From: Gammaproteobacteria bacterium
Lineage (GTDB): Bacteria; Pseudomonadota; Gammaproteobacteria; Tenderiales; Tenderiaceae
Direction: 5' to 3'
Length of the DNA: 5,573 nt
Assembly: GCA_027001525.1 (NCBI GenBank)
Contig: JALTMR010000216.1
Span: forward strand, 1 to 5,573
In this document: one piece after another, positions 1 through 5,568 of the stretch
How the letters are laid out: the number at the start of each line of letters is the position of its first letter
Numbering within the stretch: the first letter of the stretch is position 1
Notes under the pieces: model-generated
Database searches by the model: none
The model's input: the letters and a program-made list of their open reading frames with translations, nothing else
Told to the model about the DNA's origin: nothing
Made by a program: the position numbers and the translations under genes

Positions 1-1427
1 AGCACCCAGTTTTCCTGGTCGATGATCATGCAGGGGACCCGATTGGTTGTATGCTGCGTATGGGGCTTGCCGGTGACTTCATCAACCAACTGTTCGCAGT
101 TACCGTGATCCGCTGTTAGCACCACAGTGTATCCTTCCATGATCGCGGTATCCAGAAGGCGCCCCACCTCCTCGTCCAGAGTCTCAACCGCCTTGATAAC
201 GGCTTCGCGTACGGCGGTATGTCCAACCATGTCGCCGTTGGCAAAATTTACCACGATGAAGGCGTGTTTCTGATCTTCCATCGCTTCGATTACCGCGTCG
301 GCAACACGCGCAGCGCTCATCTCCGGCGCGAGATCATAGGTGCTGACATCGGGTGAGGGGATGATTTTGTGCTCTTCCCGCGGGTAGCACTCACCCCGGC
401 CACCATTGAAGAAGTAGGTAACGTGGGCGTATTTCTCCGTCTCGGCACAATGAAACTGACTGAGCCCGGCGGCGGAGACAATCTCTGCCAGGGTGGTATC
501 AGGGCGCTCCTGAACGAAAGCGTAGGGCTGATGGTAGTCCGGATCGTAGTTGGTCATACAGGTCACTTCGAGCGGACGATAATCACCGCGATTAAAGCGG
601 GAGAAATCATGTTGTACCAGTGCCGCGGTAAGCTGGCGAGTACGGTCTTTACGGAAATTAAAGAAAATAACCGAATCCTGGGCACCTAAAGGCTGAGCCC
701 CGGGCAGCACGGTAGGTCGGATAAACTCATCGGACTCACCCGCTTCGTGGGCCTCGTGAATGGCGCAAAAGAGATCACCGGCCTGGCGACCCTTATTGCA
801 AACCATCGCCTGCCAGGCCGCCTCGGTTCGCTCCCAGCGTTGATCGCGGTCCATGGCGTAGTATCGCCCTGAAACGCTGGCCACAGCGCCGTTGGCCTTG
901 TCCAACGCCTCATTGACCACGTCAATATACTCACCGGCGGAGTGAGGAGCGGTATCACGACCATCAGTAATCATGTGAAGCAGGGGGCGTACCTCTTCGC
1001 GGCGGCACATTTCAATCAAAGCCAGGAGGTGGTTCAGATGGCTATGAACGCCTCCAGTGGAGACCAGGCCGATGAGATGAACGGGACGTTGGGCCTGTTT
1101 CGCTTTTGCGATGGCCGCCTTGAGTACGCCGTTGTGATAAAAACTCCCGTCTCTGATGGCATCATCAATGCTGACCAGATACTGGCGCATAATCGCCCCG
1201 GCACCGAGCGTTAAGTGCCCAACATCAGAGTTTCCCATCTGGCCATCAGGTAGTCCCACCGCGTGGCCAGAGGCCTCAATGTGGGTGGTGGGGAATGCAT
1301 TGAAATAGCGATCGAGGTTGGGGGTATTCGCCGCGCTGATACCGTTATTTATTTTACTGCTGCTAATACCAAACCCATCGAGAATAACTAGCAAGGTTTT
1401 TTTGCGGGGAGGCTGGTCGGAATGCAT
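1..1427 (-). CDS. gpmI: 2,3-bisphosphoglycerate-independent phosphoglycerate mutase, C-terminus cut by window edge
   Basis: This cytoplasmic, metal-dependent (usually Mn2+) enzyme interconverts 3-phosphoglycerate and 2-phosphoglycerate in glycolysis and gluconeogenesis. The frame is open for 475 codons from an ATG at 1427 to the left edge. The family is usually about 510-515 residues, so roughly 40 C-terminal residues are missing. Alkaline-phosphatase-superfamily motifs occur in order: LVILDGFG (metal ligand Asp17), GQMGNSDVGH with the phosphorylated Ser67, the ITDGRD motif, FFNFRKDR, EKYAHVTYFFNGG, NGDMVGHT (Asp399, His403), TADHGN (Asp440, His441) and HTQHTTNRVP (His459). The catalytic serine motif has NSDVGH where NSEVGH is commoner, and it is followed by GAGA rather than the common GAGR; both look like lineage variation. 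The ATG is the only one near the N-terminus and no strong Shine-Dalgarno precedes it. The gene is divergent from the Sel1-repeat gene. Identity is certain; the exact 3' end is outside the window. Confidence 0.97.
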   Translation of the reverse strand, partial: MHSDQPPRKKTLLVILDGFGISSSKINNGISAANTPNLDRYFNAFPTTHIEASGHAVGLPDGQMGNSDVGHLTLGAGAIMRQYLVSIDDAIRDGSFYHNGVLKAAIAKAKQAQRPVHLIGLVSTGGVHSHLNHLLALIEMCRREEVRPLLHMITDGRDTAPHSAGEYIDVVNEALDKANGAVASVSGRYYAMDRDQRWERTEAAWQAMVCNKGRQAGDLFCAIHEAHEAGESDEFIRPTVLPGAQPLGAQDSVIFFNFRKDRTRQLTAALVQHDFSRFNRGDYRPLEVTCMTNYDPDYHQPYAFVQERPDTTLAEIVSAAGLSQFHCAETEKYAHVTYFFNGGRGECYPREEHKIIPSPDVSTYDLAPEMSAARVADAVIEAMEDQKHAFIVVNFANGDMVGHTAVREAVIKAVETLDEEVGRLLDTAIMEGYTVVLTADHGNCEQLVDEVTGKPHTQHTTNRVPCMIIDQENWV

Positions 1428-1611
1428 GCTTATTGGCCTAACTTCAATATCTTGAGAAAACGATTCATTACTACCACTTGCAGGTGACAAATTTATTAAA
1501 AACAGATTGAAGGGAGTGACTTGGTTAGGGCATTCAGCGGCATGGATGAATATAACTTAAGGAGCTTATTAACAAAGCGGCTCAGGTTGGTGCTGAACGA
1601 AGGACACTAAA
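1428..1611. other. gpmI upstream region, no gene supported
   Basis: This stretch lies between the gpmI start and the left end of the palindromic element and should contain the gpmI promoter. On the minus strand a TTGTCA hexamer (complement of 1485-1490) resembles a -35 box. The hexamer 17 bases downstream, TGAATC (complement of 1462-1467), is a poor -10, so I do not call a promoter. A 29-codon plus-strand frame (TTG 1521 to TAA 1610, AGGGAG at 1511-1516) is possible but unsupported. I see nothing else in this stretch. Confidence 0.5.
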
Positions 1612-1770
1612 GGGCACCTCTATTAATTCATGAAAGCGCATCTTAAACCCCAAATCCGCCACATCGGCGTTGCAAATTTTGGCAATAGTCCCGCTATTAC
1701 CCGCAATTTGCGCCTGGATGTAACAAATTTGGGATTCAATCTGCCGCACCCAGAATTAATAGAGGTGCCC
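1612..1770. mobile_element. MITE-like near-palindromic insertion, 159 bp, flanked by TAAA duplications
   Basis: The outer 17 bases are perfect inverted repeats: 1612-1628, beginning GGGCACCTCTATTAATT, and 1754-1770. The tetramer TAAA sits immediately outside both ends (1608-1611 and 1771-1774), as expected for a 4-bp target-site duplication. Complementarity continues inward: CCCAAAT at 1649-1655 pairs with ATTTGGG at 1727-1733, GCAAATT at 1672-1678 with AATTTGC at 1705-1711, and an imperfect palindrome at 1684-1698 lies exactly on the centre, position 1691. The whole element can therefore fold into one long hairpin. It has no coding capacity and would depend on a transposase in trans. A 4-bp duplication occurs in several insertion-sequence families, including many IS5 relatives, but I cannot assign a parent. 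It lies about 150 bp upstream of the Sel1-repeat gene and could influence its expression. Confidence 0.85.
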
Positions 1771-1906
1771 TAAAGAATTTAACCAAATTTCCGTTACAAC
1801 CAGTAGGTTTACTGAGATCAAATCGCTCGGGTGAGGGTGAGTGCCGAAAATGAATTTTTCAGCAGATTCCGGACAAGCCAACGTTATTTTCATTCAGCAG
1901 TTAACA

Positions 1907-1912
1907 AGGGGA
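1907..1912 (+). promoter_or_regulatory. Ribosome binding site deciding the Sel1-gene start
   Basis: AGGGGA is followed by a 6-base spacer and GTG at 1919. Upstream in-frame starts (GTG 1841, ATG 1850) lack a comparably spaced site and would put 26 or 23 extra residues in front of an otherwise good signal peptide. Confidence 0.75.
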
Positions 1913-1918
1913 ATTTTA

Positions 1919-3139
1919 GTGGATAACGGAACCCTAAAGCAATGGCCGAAGTTGATTTTGTCAGCGTTTGTTCTGTTTTCTGCCAGTAGCCATGCCTACG
2001 TGAATGATACGCCAGGCCAGCGACTAAATAACAGCGCCGAATTGACCTGTTTCAGTGATACCAGTGCAGCAGAGTTTGGGCAGATCTGTGGCATTAACCA
2101 GAGCGAGGCCATGAGCCCTGATGAGTTGGCTCAGGTGGGTGACAGCTACTACTATGGTGATCACGGTGAACTGGACTATGCAAAAGCAGCACACTGGTAT
2201 CGCAAGGCGGCTGTCAAAGGCCTGCCCTATGCTCAGTTCAGTCTCGGCTTTATGTACACCAAGGGTGAAGGTGTTCCACAAAATACCTGGCTGGCGCTGA
2301 AGTGGCTACGCAAGGCAGCTGATAGCGGTTTCGCGGCCGCACAGTACACAGTAGGTGACATGTACTACTATGGCGAGGGCGTTAGCCGCGACTTTAATCA
2401 GACCCTTCACTGGTATCGAAAGGCCGCCGAACAGGGCTACAGCTATGCCCAATACAGCTTGGGCTATATGTACAAAAAAGGTGAGGGTGTAGAGCAGGAC
2501 TACGGCGTGGCCTGGGAGTGGTTGCAAAAGGCAGCCTCCCAGGGGCACGCCGAAGCTCAGGCCAGCATTGGCTTCATGTTTCTCAATGGCGAGGGTCTGT
2601 TGCCTGATGCCAAGCGGGCATATCGGTGGTTTTTGCTGGCTGCGGAACAAGGCCATCCAGCCGCCCAGACAAATCTCGGTTTCATGTATCGCACGGGTAC
2701 GGCGGTAAAGCAGGACTTTGCTCAAGCGATCCACTGGTTTACAGCAGCAGCTAACCAGGGATACGCCAGCGCCCTGAGCAGTCTTGGTTACATGTACCAT
2801 CAAGGCATTGGTGTAGCACGCGATATTGAAGCTGCAGCGCAGTGGTATCAACTTGCTGGCAATCGTGGGGAACCCACGGCACAGTTTAATCTGGCATTGC
2901 TCTACATGAATGGGGAAGGGATTCACCAAAATCTCTCCCAGGCGGTTCACTGGTTTACCCTGGCTGCAAAGCAAGGTGATATCGAGGCACAATTTTATCT
3001 TGGCCAACTATATCGCAACGGCTGGGGCGTCGCTCAAGACCTGAACCAGGCTTTCATGTGGTACCGCCAAGCGGAAAAACATGGTCACAAAAAAGCCAGG
3101 CGGGAACTTGAGTTGTTAGCGGAACAATTTTCGGCCTAG
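1919..3139 (+). CDS. Exported Sel1-like repeat (SLR/TPR-type) protein, nine repeats
   Basis: The protein is 406 residues from GTG 1919. Residues 1-26 look like a Sec signal peptide: Lys7 and Lys11, a hydrophobic core at 12-22, and a likely cut after SSHA (residue 26). The mature N-terminus holds the only two cysteines (44 and 57), which could form a disulfide. Residues 69-392 are nine tandem Sel1-like repeats of exactly 36 residues with the pattern AQ..LG.MY..GEGV..D...A..W..KAA.QG. Each folds as an antiparallel helix pair, and together they build a superhelical protein-binding scaffold. Family members act as adaptors in signalling, secretion, envelope stress or surface assembly. No catalytic domain is present, so the partner cannot be predicted. 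Repeat 7 (AGNRGEPT) and repeat 6 (TGTAV) deviate most from the consensus. The gene is convergent with yacL, and a large structured element starts 4 bases after its TAG. Two upstream in-frame starts are less likely. No clear promoter is seen. Confidence 0.92.
   Translation: MDNGTLKQWPKLILSAFVLFSASSHAYVNDTPGQRLNNSAELTCFSDTSAAEFGQICGINQSEAMSPDELAQVGDSYYYGDHGELDYAKAAHWYRKAAVKGLPYAQFSLGFMYTKGEGVPQNTWLALKWLRKAADSGFAAAQYTVGDMYYYGEGVSRDFNQTLHWYRKAAEQGYSYAQYSLGYMYKKGEGVEQDYGVAWEWLQKAASQGHAEAQASIGFMFLNGEGLLPDAKRAYRWFLLAAEQGHPAAQTNLGFMYRTGTAVKQDFAQAIHWFTAAANQGYASALSSLGYMYHQGIGVARDIEAAAQWYQLAGNRGEPTAQFNLALLYMNGEGIHQNLSQAVHWFTLAAKQGDIEAQFYLGQLYRNGWGVAQDLNQAFMWYRQAEKHGHKKARRELELLAEQFSA
2123..3094 (+). repeat. 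Nine 108-bp coding units of Sel1-like repeats
   Basis: Nine consecutive units of exactly 108 bases encode 36-residue Sel1-like repeats, with no insertion or deletion in register. The units begin at 2123, 2231, 2339, 2447, 2555, 2663, 2771, 2879 and 2987. DNA identity between units is clearly lower than the protein resemblance, so this is an old, selected array and not a recent tandem expansion. Confidence 0.85.
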
Positions 3140-3176
3140 ATCGTTATTAATCCGGCCACAATATAGATCGTATTTA

Positions 3177-3282
3177 GCCACTGTGTGCTGCTGTGCGGCA
3201 AGGCATCAAAGCGCAGTTGTAGTGGGCCTACTGCAAGCTTTGATAACGCAGCCCGCGCGGCGGCACACGGTGGCCTTTCTTT
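3177..3282 (+). terminator. Long GC-rich hairpin plus T-rich tail, possible terminator of the Sel1-repeat gene
   Basis: Left arm 3177-3198 pairs with right arm 3253-3274 over 22 consecutive positions, of which four are T-G pairs (G-U in plus-strand RNA). Inside, ATCAAAGC and GCTTTGAT form a second 8-bp helix, capped by GTAG/CTAC. Immediately after the right arm the plus strand reads CTTTCTTTAA, a U-rich tail of terminator type. The reverse strand has no such tail. The stem is far longer than an ordinary intrinsic terminator, so termination may be a side effect of the larger element. Confidence 0.45.
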
Positions 3283-3299
3283 AATCATCAATCGGTTAG

Positions 3300-3390
3300 G
3301 GGCACCAGGCGTCTCCCAGCTCGGCGTTATCACTCTGGCCATTGGGTATTGCCTGTAAGTGACGCCTTGACTGGAAGACGCCTGGAGCCC
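3300..3390. repeat. Second internal hairpin of the 3144-3423 element
   Basis: Arms 3300-3314 (GGGCACCAGGCGTCT) and 3376-3390 match at 14 of 15 positions, the exception being an A-A mismatch. An inner helix pairs GGCGT with ACGCC and CACT with AGTG across a 3-base bulge, leaving a loop around 3335-3352. No U-rich tail follows on either strand, so it does not look like a classical terminator for yacL. Confidence 0.6.
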
Positions 3391-3416
3391 TGAACACGAT
3401 CTATATTGTGGCCGGG

Positions 3417-3803
3417 TTAATAAATAGAGCCGGGGGAATTTGACGCGTGCATAAATTGTTTCCAGGCCTCCAGCAGATGGCGAAAATCATCCAGCCCACA
3501 GCCGGCTTGAGACTCCTGGTCATAGTGGCTGAGTTCCCCCGGTGCCTCATCAGCTGATTCGTCGAGCAGTGTTGCACGTACTTCAATGCCATCCTGGTTC
3601 ATGGTTAGAGTGAACTCATGGCCTGAATGACAATATTCCCAGCACTGCTTGTTTTGTAATTTTTCAATCTCGTTCAACAAGGTAGAAATCAACAGGGTAT
3701 CTGTCTTCAGCTCCTCTGTTAGCCATAAACCGAGGGCTTCATGCCCCATTGAAAACCGGGCTTTGTATTGACCGTAAATACCCCGTCGAAGTTCGTAATC
3801 CAT
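3417..3803 (-). CDS. yacL: YacL family (UPF0231) conserved protein of unknown function
   Basis: The 128-residue protein matches the E. coli YacL/UPF0231 pattern along its whole length. It begins MDYELRR, followed by FSMGHEALGLWL, then GHEFTLTMNQDGIEVRA in the middle and YDQESQAGCGLDDF near the C-terminus. YacL is about 120 residues, so this copy is slightly longer, mainly in an unconserved tail. The family is soluble and cytoplasmic with no established activity. ATG 3803 is chosen because the family starts at MDYE; a TTG one codon upstream is also open but adds nothing. No Shine-Dalgarno is evident. The gene lies 76 bases downstream of nhaA on the same strand, but an intrinsic terminator separates them, so it probably has its own promoter or depends on read-through. 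Its last codons (Ile-Tyr-stop) lie in the right inverted repeat of the 280-bp element, so the tail may have been changed by that insertion. Confidence 0.9.
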   Translation of the reverse strand: MDYELRRGIYGQYKARFSMGHEALGLWLTEELKTDTLLISTLLNEIEKLQNKQCWEYCHSGHEFTLTMNQDGIEVRATLLDESADEAPGELSHYDQESQAGCGLDDFRHLLEAWKQFMHASNSPGSIY

Positions 3804-3834
3804 CAATTTGATCGCATTTGAAGTGGCAGATACA

Positions 3835-3858
3835 ACAAAGGGGCCGAAGCCCCCTTGT
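3835..3858 (-). terminator. Intrinsic terminator downstream of nhaA
   Basis: Arms 3835-3844 and 3849-3858 form a 10-bp stem with one mismatch. On the minus strand the loop is TTCG closed by C-G, the very stable cUUCGg tetraloop. The 3' side of the minus strand reads CCCCTTTGTTGTAT, a moderately T-rich tail. It begins 21 bases past the nhaA stop and ends about 30 bases before the yacL start, so it should limit nhaA transcription into yacL. Confidence 0.8.
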
Positions 3859-3879
3859 CACAGCGGTGGCACAGCACGG

Positions 3880-5259
3880 CTATTGTTGCTGCGAATCTTC
3901 CCCAGGTTTGCTGCACATCAGTAACCAGGTGACGCCGATAATACCTGCCATTAACGAGGCCAACAAAATGCCTGTTTTCGCCATGAGCAAATTCTCGGGT
4001 TGGCCTGTAAAGGCAAGTTCACCGATGAAGATGGACATGGTAAAGCCAATCCCCGCCAATACGGACACTCCGCAGATCTGACTGAAACTCACCCCCTTGG
4101 GTAAGCTTCCGAATCCGGCTTTGATGGCGATCCAGGAGAAACCGGCTATGCCGATAAACTTTCCAAGCACCAGGCCGGTGATGATGCCGATGGTGATGGG
4201 GTCGGCTAGCACATCTCCCATGCCGCTAAACTCAATGGGCACACCCGCATTGGCCAGGGCGAAAATGGGGATGATGAGAAAAGCGACCGGGGCATGCATG
4301 TTGTGCTCAAGGCGTTGCAGGGGAGATTCTCCCATATGAATGCCATTCTCAAATGTTTGCAAAATCGACCGCTGTTTGACGTTGGTCATTAAACATTTTC
4401 CAGGAATATGGCTGCGATCAAATTTATCCAGCAGCGTGCGCATGACCTGGCCAAACTGGATCGGGTCATATTTGGTTGTTGCAGGAATGGTCAGGGCGGT
4501 CAGTACCCCCGCCAAGGTGGCGTGGACGCCTGACTTCAACATGGCGATCCACAGGCACAGACCTATGATGAAGTAGGGCAACGGCTTGCGAATTCCCAGC
4601 AAATTGAAAGCGATTAAAATACCAAAAAAGAGCGCCGAAAGAAGCAGTGCGTTGGTGTGAATCTGATCTGTGTAAAAAATCGCGATGACCACTACCGCGC
4701 CCAAGTCATCCACGATGGCCAGGGCCACAAGAAACGTCAGCAACGCCTTGGGAATACGGCTGCCCAGTAGTATCAAACAGCCCACAGCGAAGGCGATGTC
4801 CGTGGCCATGGGGATGCCCCAGCCAGCCACACCTTCGCCGCCGGCGTTGATGCTGTAGTACAGCGCCGCCGGTACCACCATGCCCCCGATTGCGGCAACG
4901 ATGGGCAGTGAGGCCTGGCGAATGTCGGAGAGTTCGCCCACGAGCACTTCACGTTTGATCTCCAGGCCCACCACGAAGAAAAACAGTGCCATCAGGCCGT
5001 CGTTAATCCAGTGATGCACTGATTTATCAAGCACCCAGGGGCCGAGTGAGATCGAGAAGCTGGTATGAAGCACATTCAGATAGTCGGCATAGAGCGTGGA
5101 GTTTGCGATGACTATGGCGATAACCGCACAGACCATCAGTAAAATACCACTGGTAGTTTCGTGGTGAATAAACTCCTCAAAAGGTGTCATGATCTTGTCA
5201 AAAGCTTTTTCCAGCGCCGTGCTGTGCTTCTGGAGACTGGGGTCGAGATCTTTTTCCAT
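3880..5259 (-). CDS. nhaA: Na+/H+ antiporter NhaA, long form
   Basis: This inner-membrane secondary transporter exchanges two H+ in for one Na+ (or Li+) out, controlling sodium tolerance and alkaline pH. The 459-residue protein has about 11-12 hydrophobic segments starting near residue 38. Key E. coli residues are conserved: PMATDIAFAVG (Asp154 for Asp133), LAIVDDLGAVV (Asp184-Asp185 for the ion-binding Asp163-Asp164), LGKFIGI (Lys367 for Lys300), the FFFVVGLEIKRE motif at 93-104 and IGFTMSIFIGELAF near 404-417. E. coli NhaA is 388 residues. The extra length is mostly about 46 residues between the aspartate pair and the lysine (around 262-308, before SPLQRLEH), a region present in other long NhaA proteins. 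ATG 5259 fits the family N-terminus, follows GGA at 7 bases and lies about 40 bases after a TATAAT box. The frame stays open upstream to GTG 5556, but that extension looks noncoding. Confidence 0.95.
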   Translation of the reverse strand: MEKDLDPSLQKHSTALEKAFDKIMTPFEEFIHHETTSGILLMVCAVIAIVIANSTLYADYLNVLHTSFSISLGPWVLDKSVHHWINDGLMALFFFVVGLEIKREVLVGELSDIRQASLPIVAAIGGMVVPAALYYSINAGGEGVAGWGIPMATDIAFAVGCLILLGSRIPKALLTFLVALAIVDDLGAVVVIAIFYTDQIHTNALLLSALFFGILIAFNLLGIRKPLPYFIIGLCLWIAMLKSGVHATLAGVLTALTIPATTKYDPIQFGQVMRTLLDKFDRSHIPGKCLMTNVKQRSILQTFENGIHMGESPLQRLEHNMHAPVAFLIIPIFALANAGVPIEFSGMGDVLADPITIGIITGLVLGKFIGIAGFSWIAIKAGFGSLPKGVSFSQICGVSVLAGIGFTMSIFIGELAFTGQPENLLMAKTGILLASLMAGIIGVTWLLMCSKPGEDSQQQ

Positions 5260-5304
5260 CTTTAAATCCAAATTATGAATAGAGGTTACTTCTAAGAGCG
5301 GCCG

Positions 5305-5310
5305 ATTATA
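5305..5310 (-). promoter_or_regulatory. Candidate -10 box for nhaA
   Basis: The minus strand has a perfect TATAAT here. Transcription would start near 5298, giving a leader of about 40 bases before ATG 5259. The hexamers 16-18 bases upstream match TTGACA poorly, so the promoter may be weak or activator-dependent; E. coli nhaA is activated by NhaR, and no nhaR is in view. The position supports ATG 5259 over any upstream start. Confidence 0.45.
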
Positions 5311-5472
5311 ATATAGAAGGCTCGGTGAACGTCGACTTAATTCCTTAGTGATTTCCATTGTTTTTGGTCTGGGTCGCCCCAAGGGGCTGTGTGGGGGCTG
5401 GACAATGTGCTCCGGAATAACGAACCAACGGCTTCGTTCCTTTTGTGATGCATTAACCAATAATGGGAAATC

Positions 5473-5489
5473 CCCCGGCTCTGCCGGGG
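5473..5489. repeat. GC-rich hairpin in the right-edge region
   Basis: CCCCGGC (5473-5479) and GCCGGGG (5483-5489) form a perfect 7-bp stem with a TCT loop. Neither strand continues into a real T run (the minus strand continues GGATTTCCC), so it is more likely a structural element than a terminator. Confidence 0.6.
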
Positions 5490-5563
5490 AGACAGCAGAA
5501 GTTTGACAGATCCTGGAGTCCATCGGGAAAACTCCTAGTCGTGAGCCGCCAAGCACACGACAT

Positions 5564-5568
5564 AGGAG
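5564..5568 (+). promoter_or_regulatory. Strong Shine-Dalgarno at the window end for a gene starting outside
   Basis: AGGAG is followed by AAATC and then the window ends. At normal spacing a plus-strand start codon is expected within a few bases beyond 5573. This points to a gene divergent from nhaA whose leader is the hairpin-rich stretch. Confidence 0.5.

Larger units (their letters stand above)
3144..3423. repeat. 280-bp structured intergenic element with 28-bp inverted ends enclosing two hairpins
   Basis: The ends are 28-base inverted repeats, 3144-3171 and 3396-3423, matching at 27 of 28 positions; they begin TTATTAA(T/C)CCGGCC. Between them lie two large independent imperfect hairpins, 3177-3274 and 3300-3390. 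These are separated from the outer stem by 5-base linkers on each side (3172-3176, 3391-3395) and from each other by 25 bases. The predicted fold is a Y-shaped three-way junction. The element fills almost the whole gap between the convergent Sel1-repeat gene and yacL, and its right end encodes the last codons and stop of yacL. TTAA just outside the CCGG core at each end could be a target duplication, but TTAA is itself palindromic, so this is ambiguous. It could be a nonautonomous mobile element, a structured RNA, or a bidirectional transcription-end region. No known family is recognised. Confidence 0.75.

Noticed and set aside
369..1214. Open frames of about 90-106 codons overlapping gpmI on both strands.
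   Set aside because: They lie wholly inside gpmI, whose frame carries every conserved motif of the family.
1435..1490. gpmI promoter with TTGTCA and TGAATC on the minus strand.
   Set aside because: The -10 match is poor and no transcription evidence is available; the spacing alone is not enough.
1521..1610. Possible 29-residue cationic small protein on the plus strand, TTG start with AGGGAG at 1511-1516, stop TAA within the TAAA target site.
   Set aside because: The start is TTG with only a 4-base spacer, there is no family resemblance, and it is within the length expected by chance. Ribosome profiling or conservation in relatives would be needed to support it.
2306..3007. 233-codon open frame antisense to the Sel1-repeat gene.
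   Set aside because: It arises from the repeated codon pattern of the 108-bp units. The translation is cysteine-rich without any domain, and the opposite strand is unambiguously coding.
3144..3423. Integron attC site as an explanation for the structured element (GTTAGGG at about 3295-3301).
   Set aside because: The GTTRRRY consensus is not met, no matching RYYYAAC partner is positioned to pair with it, and no integrase or cassette organisation is seen.
3818..4576. Plus-strand open frames opposite nhaA, including methionine-rich ones at 4097-4339 and 4340-4576.
   Set aside because: They are complements of hydrophobic NhaA codons with no domain and no ribosome binding site.
5503..5531. Plus-strand promoter based on TTGACA at 5503-5508.
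   Set aside because: No acceptable -10 hexamer lies 16-18 bases downstream (GGAAAA, GAAAAC), so only the -35-like match is noted.
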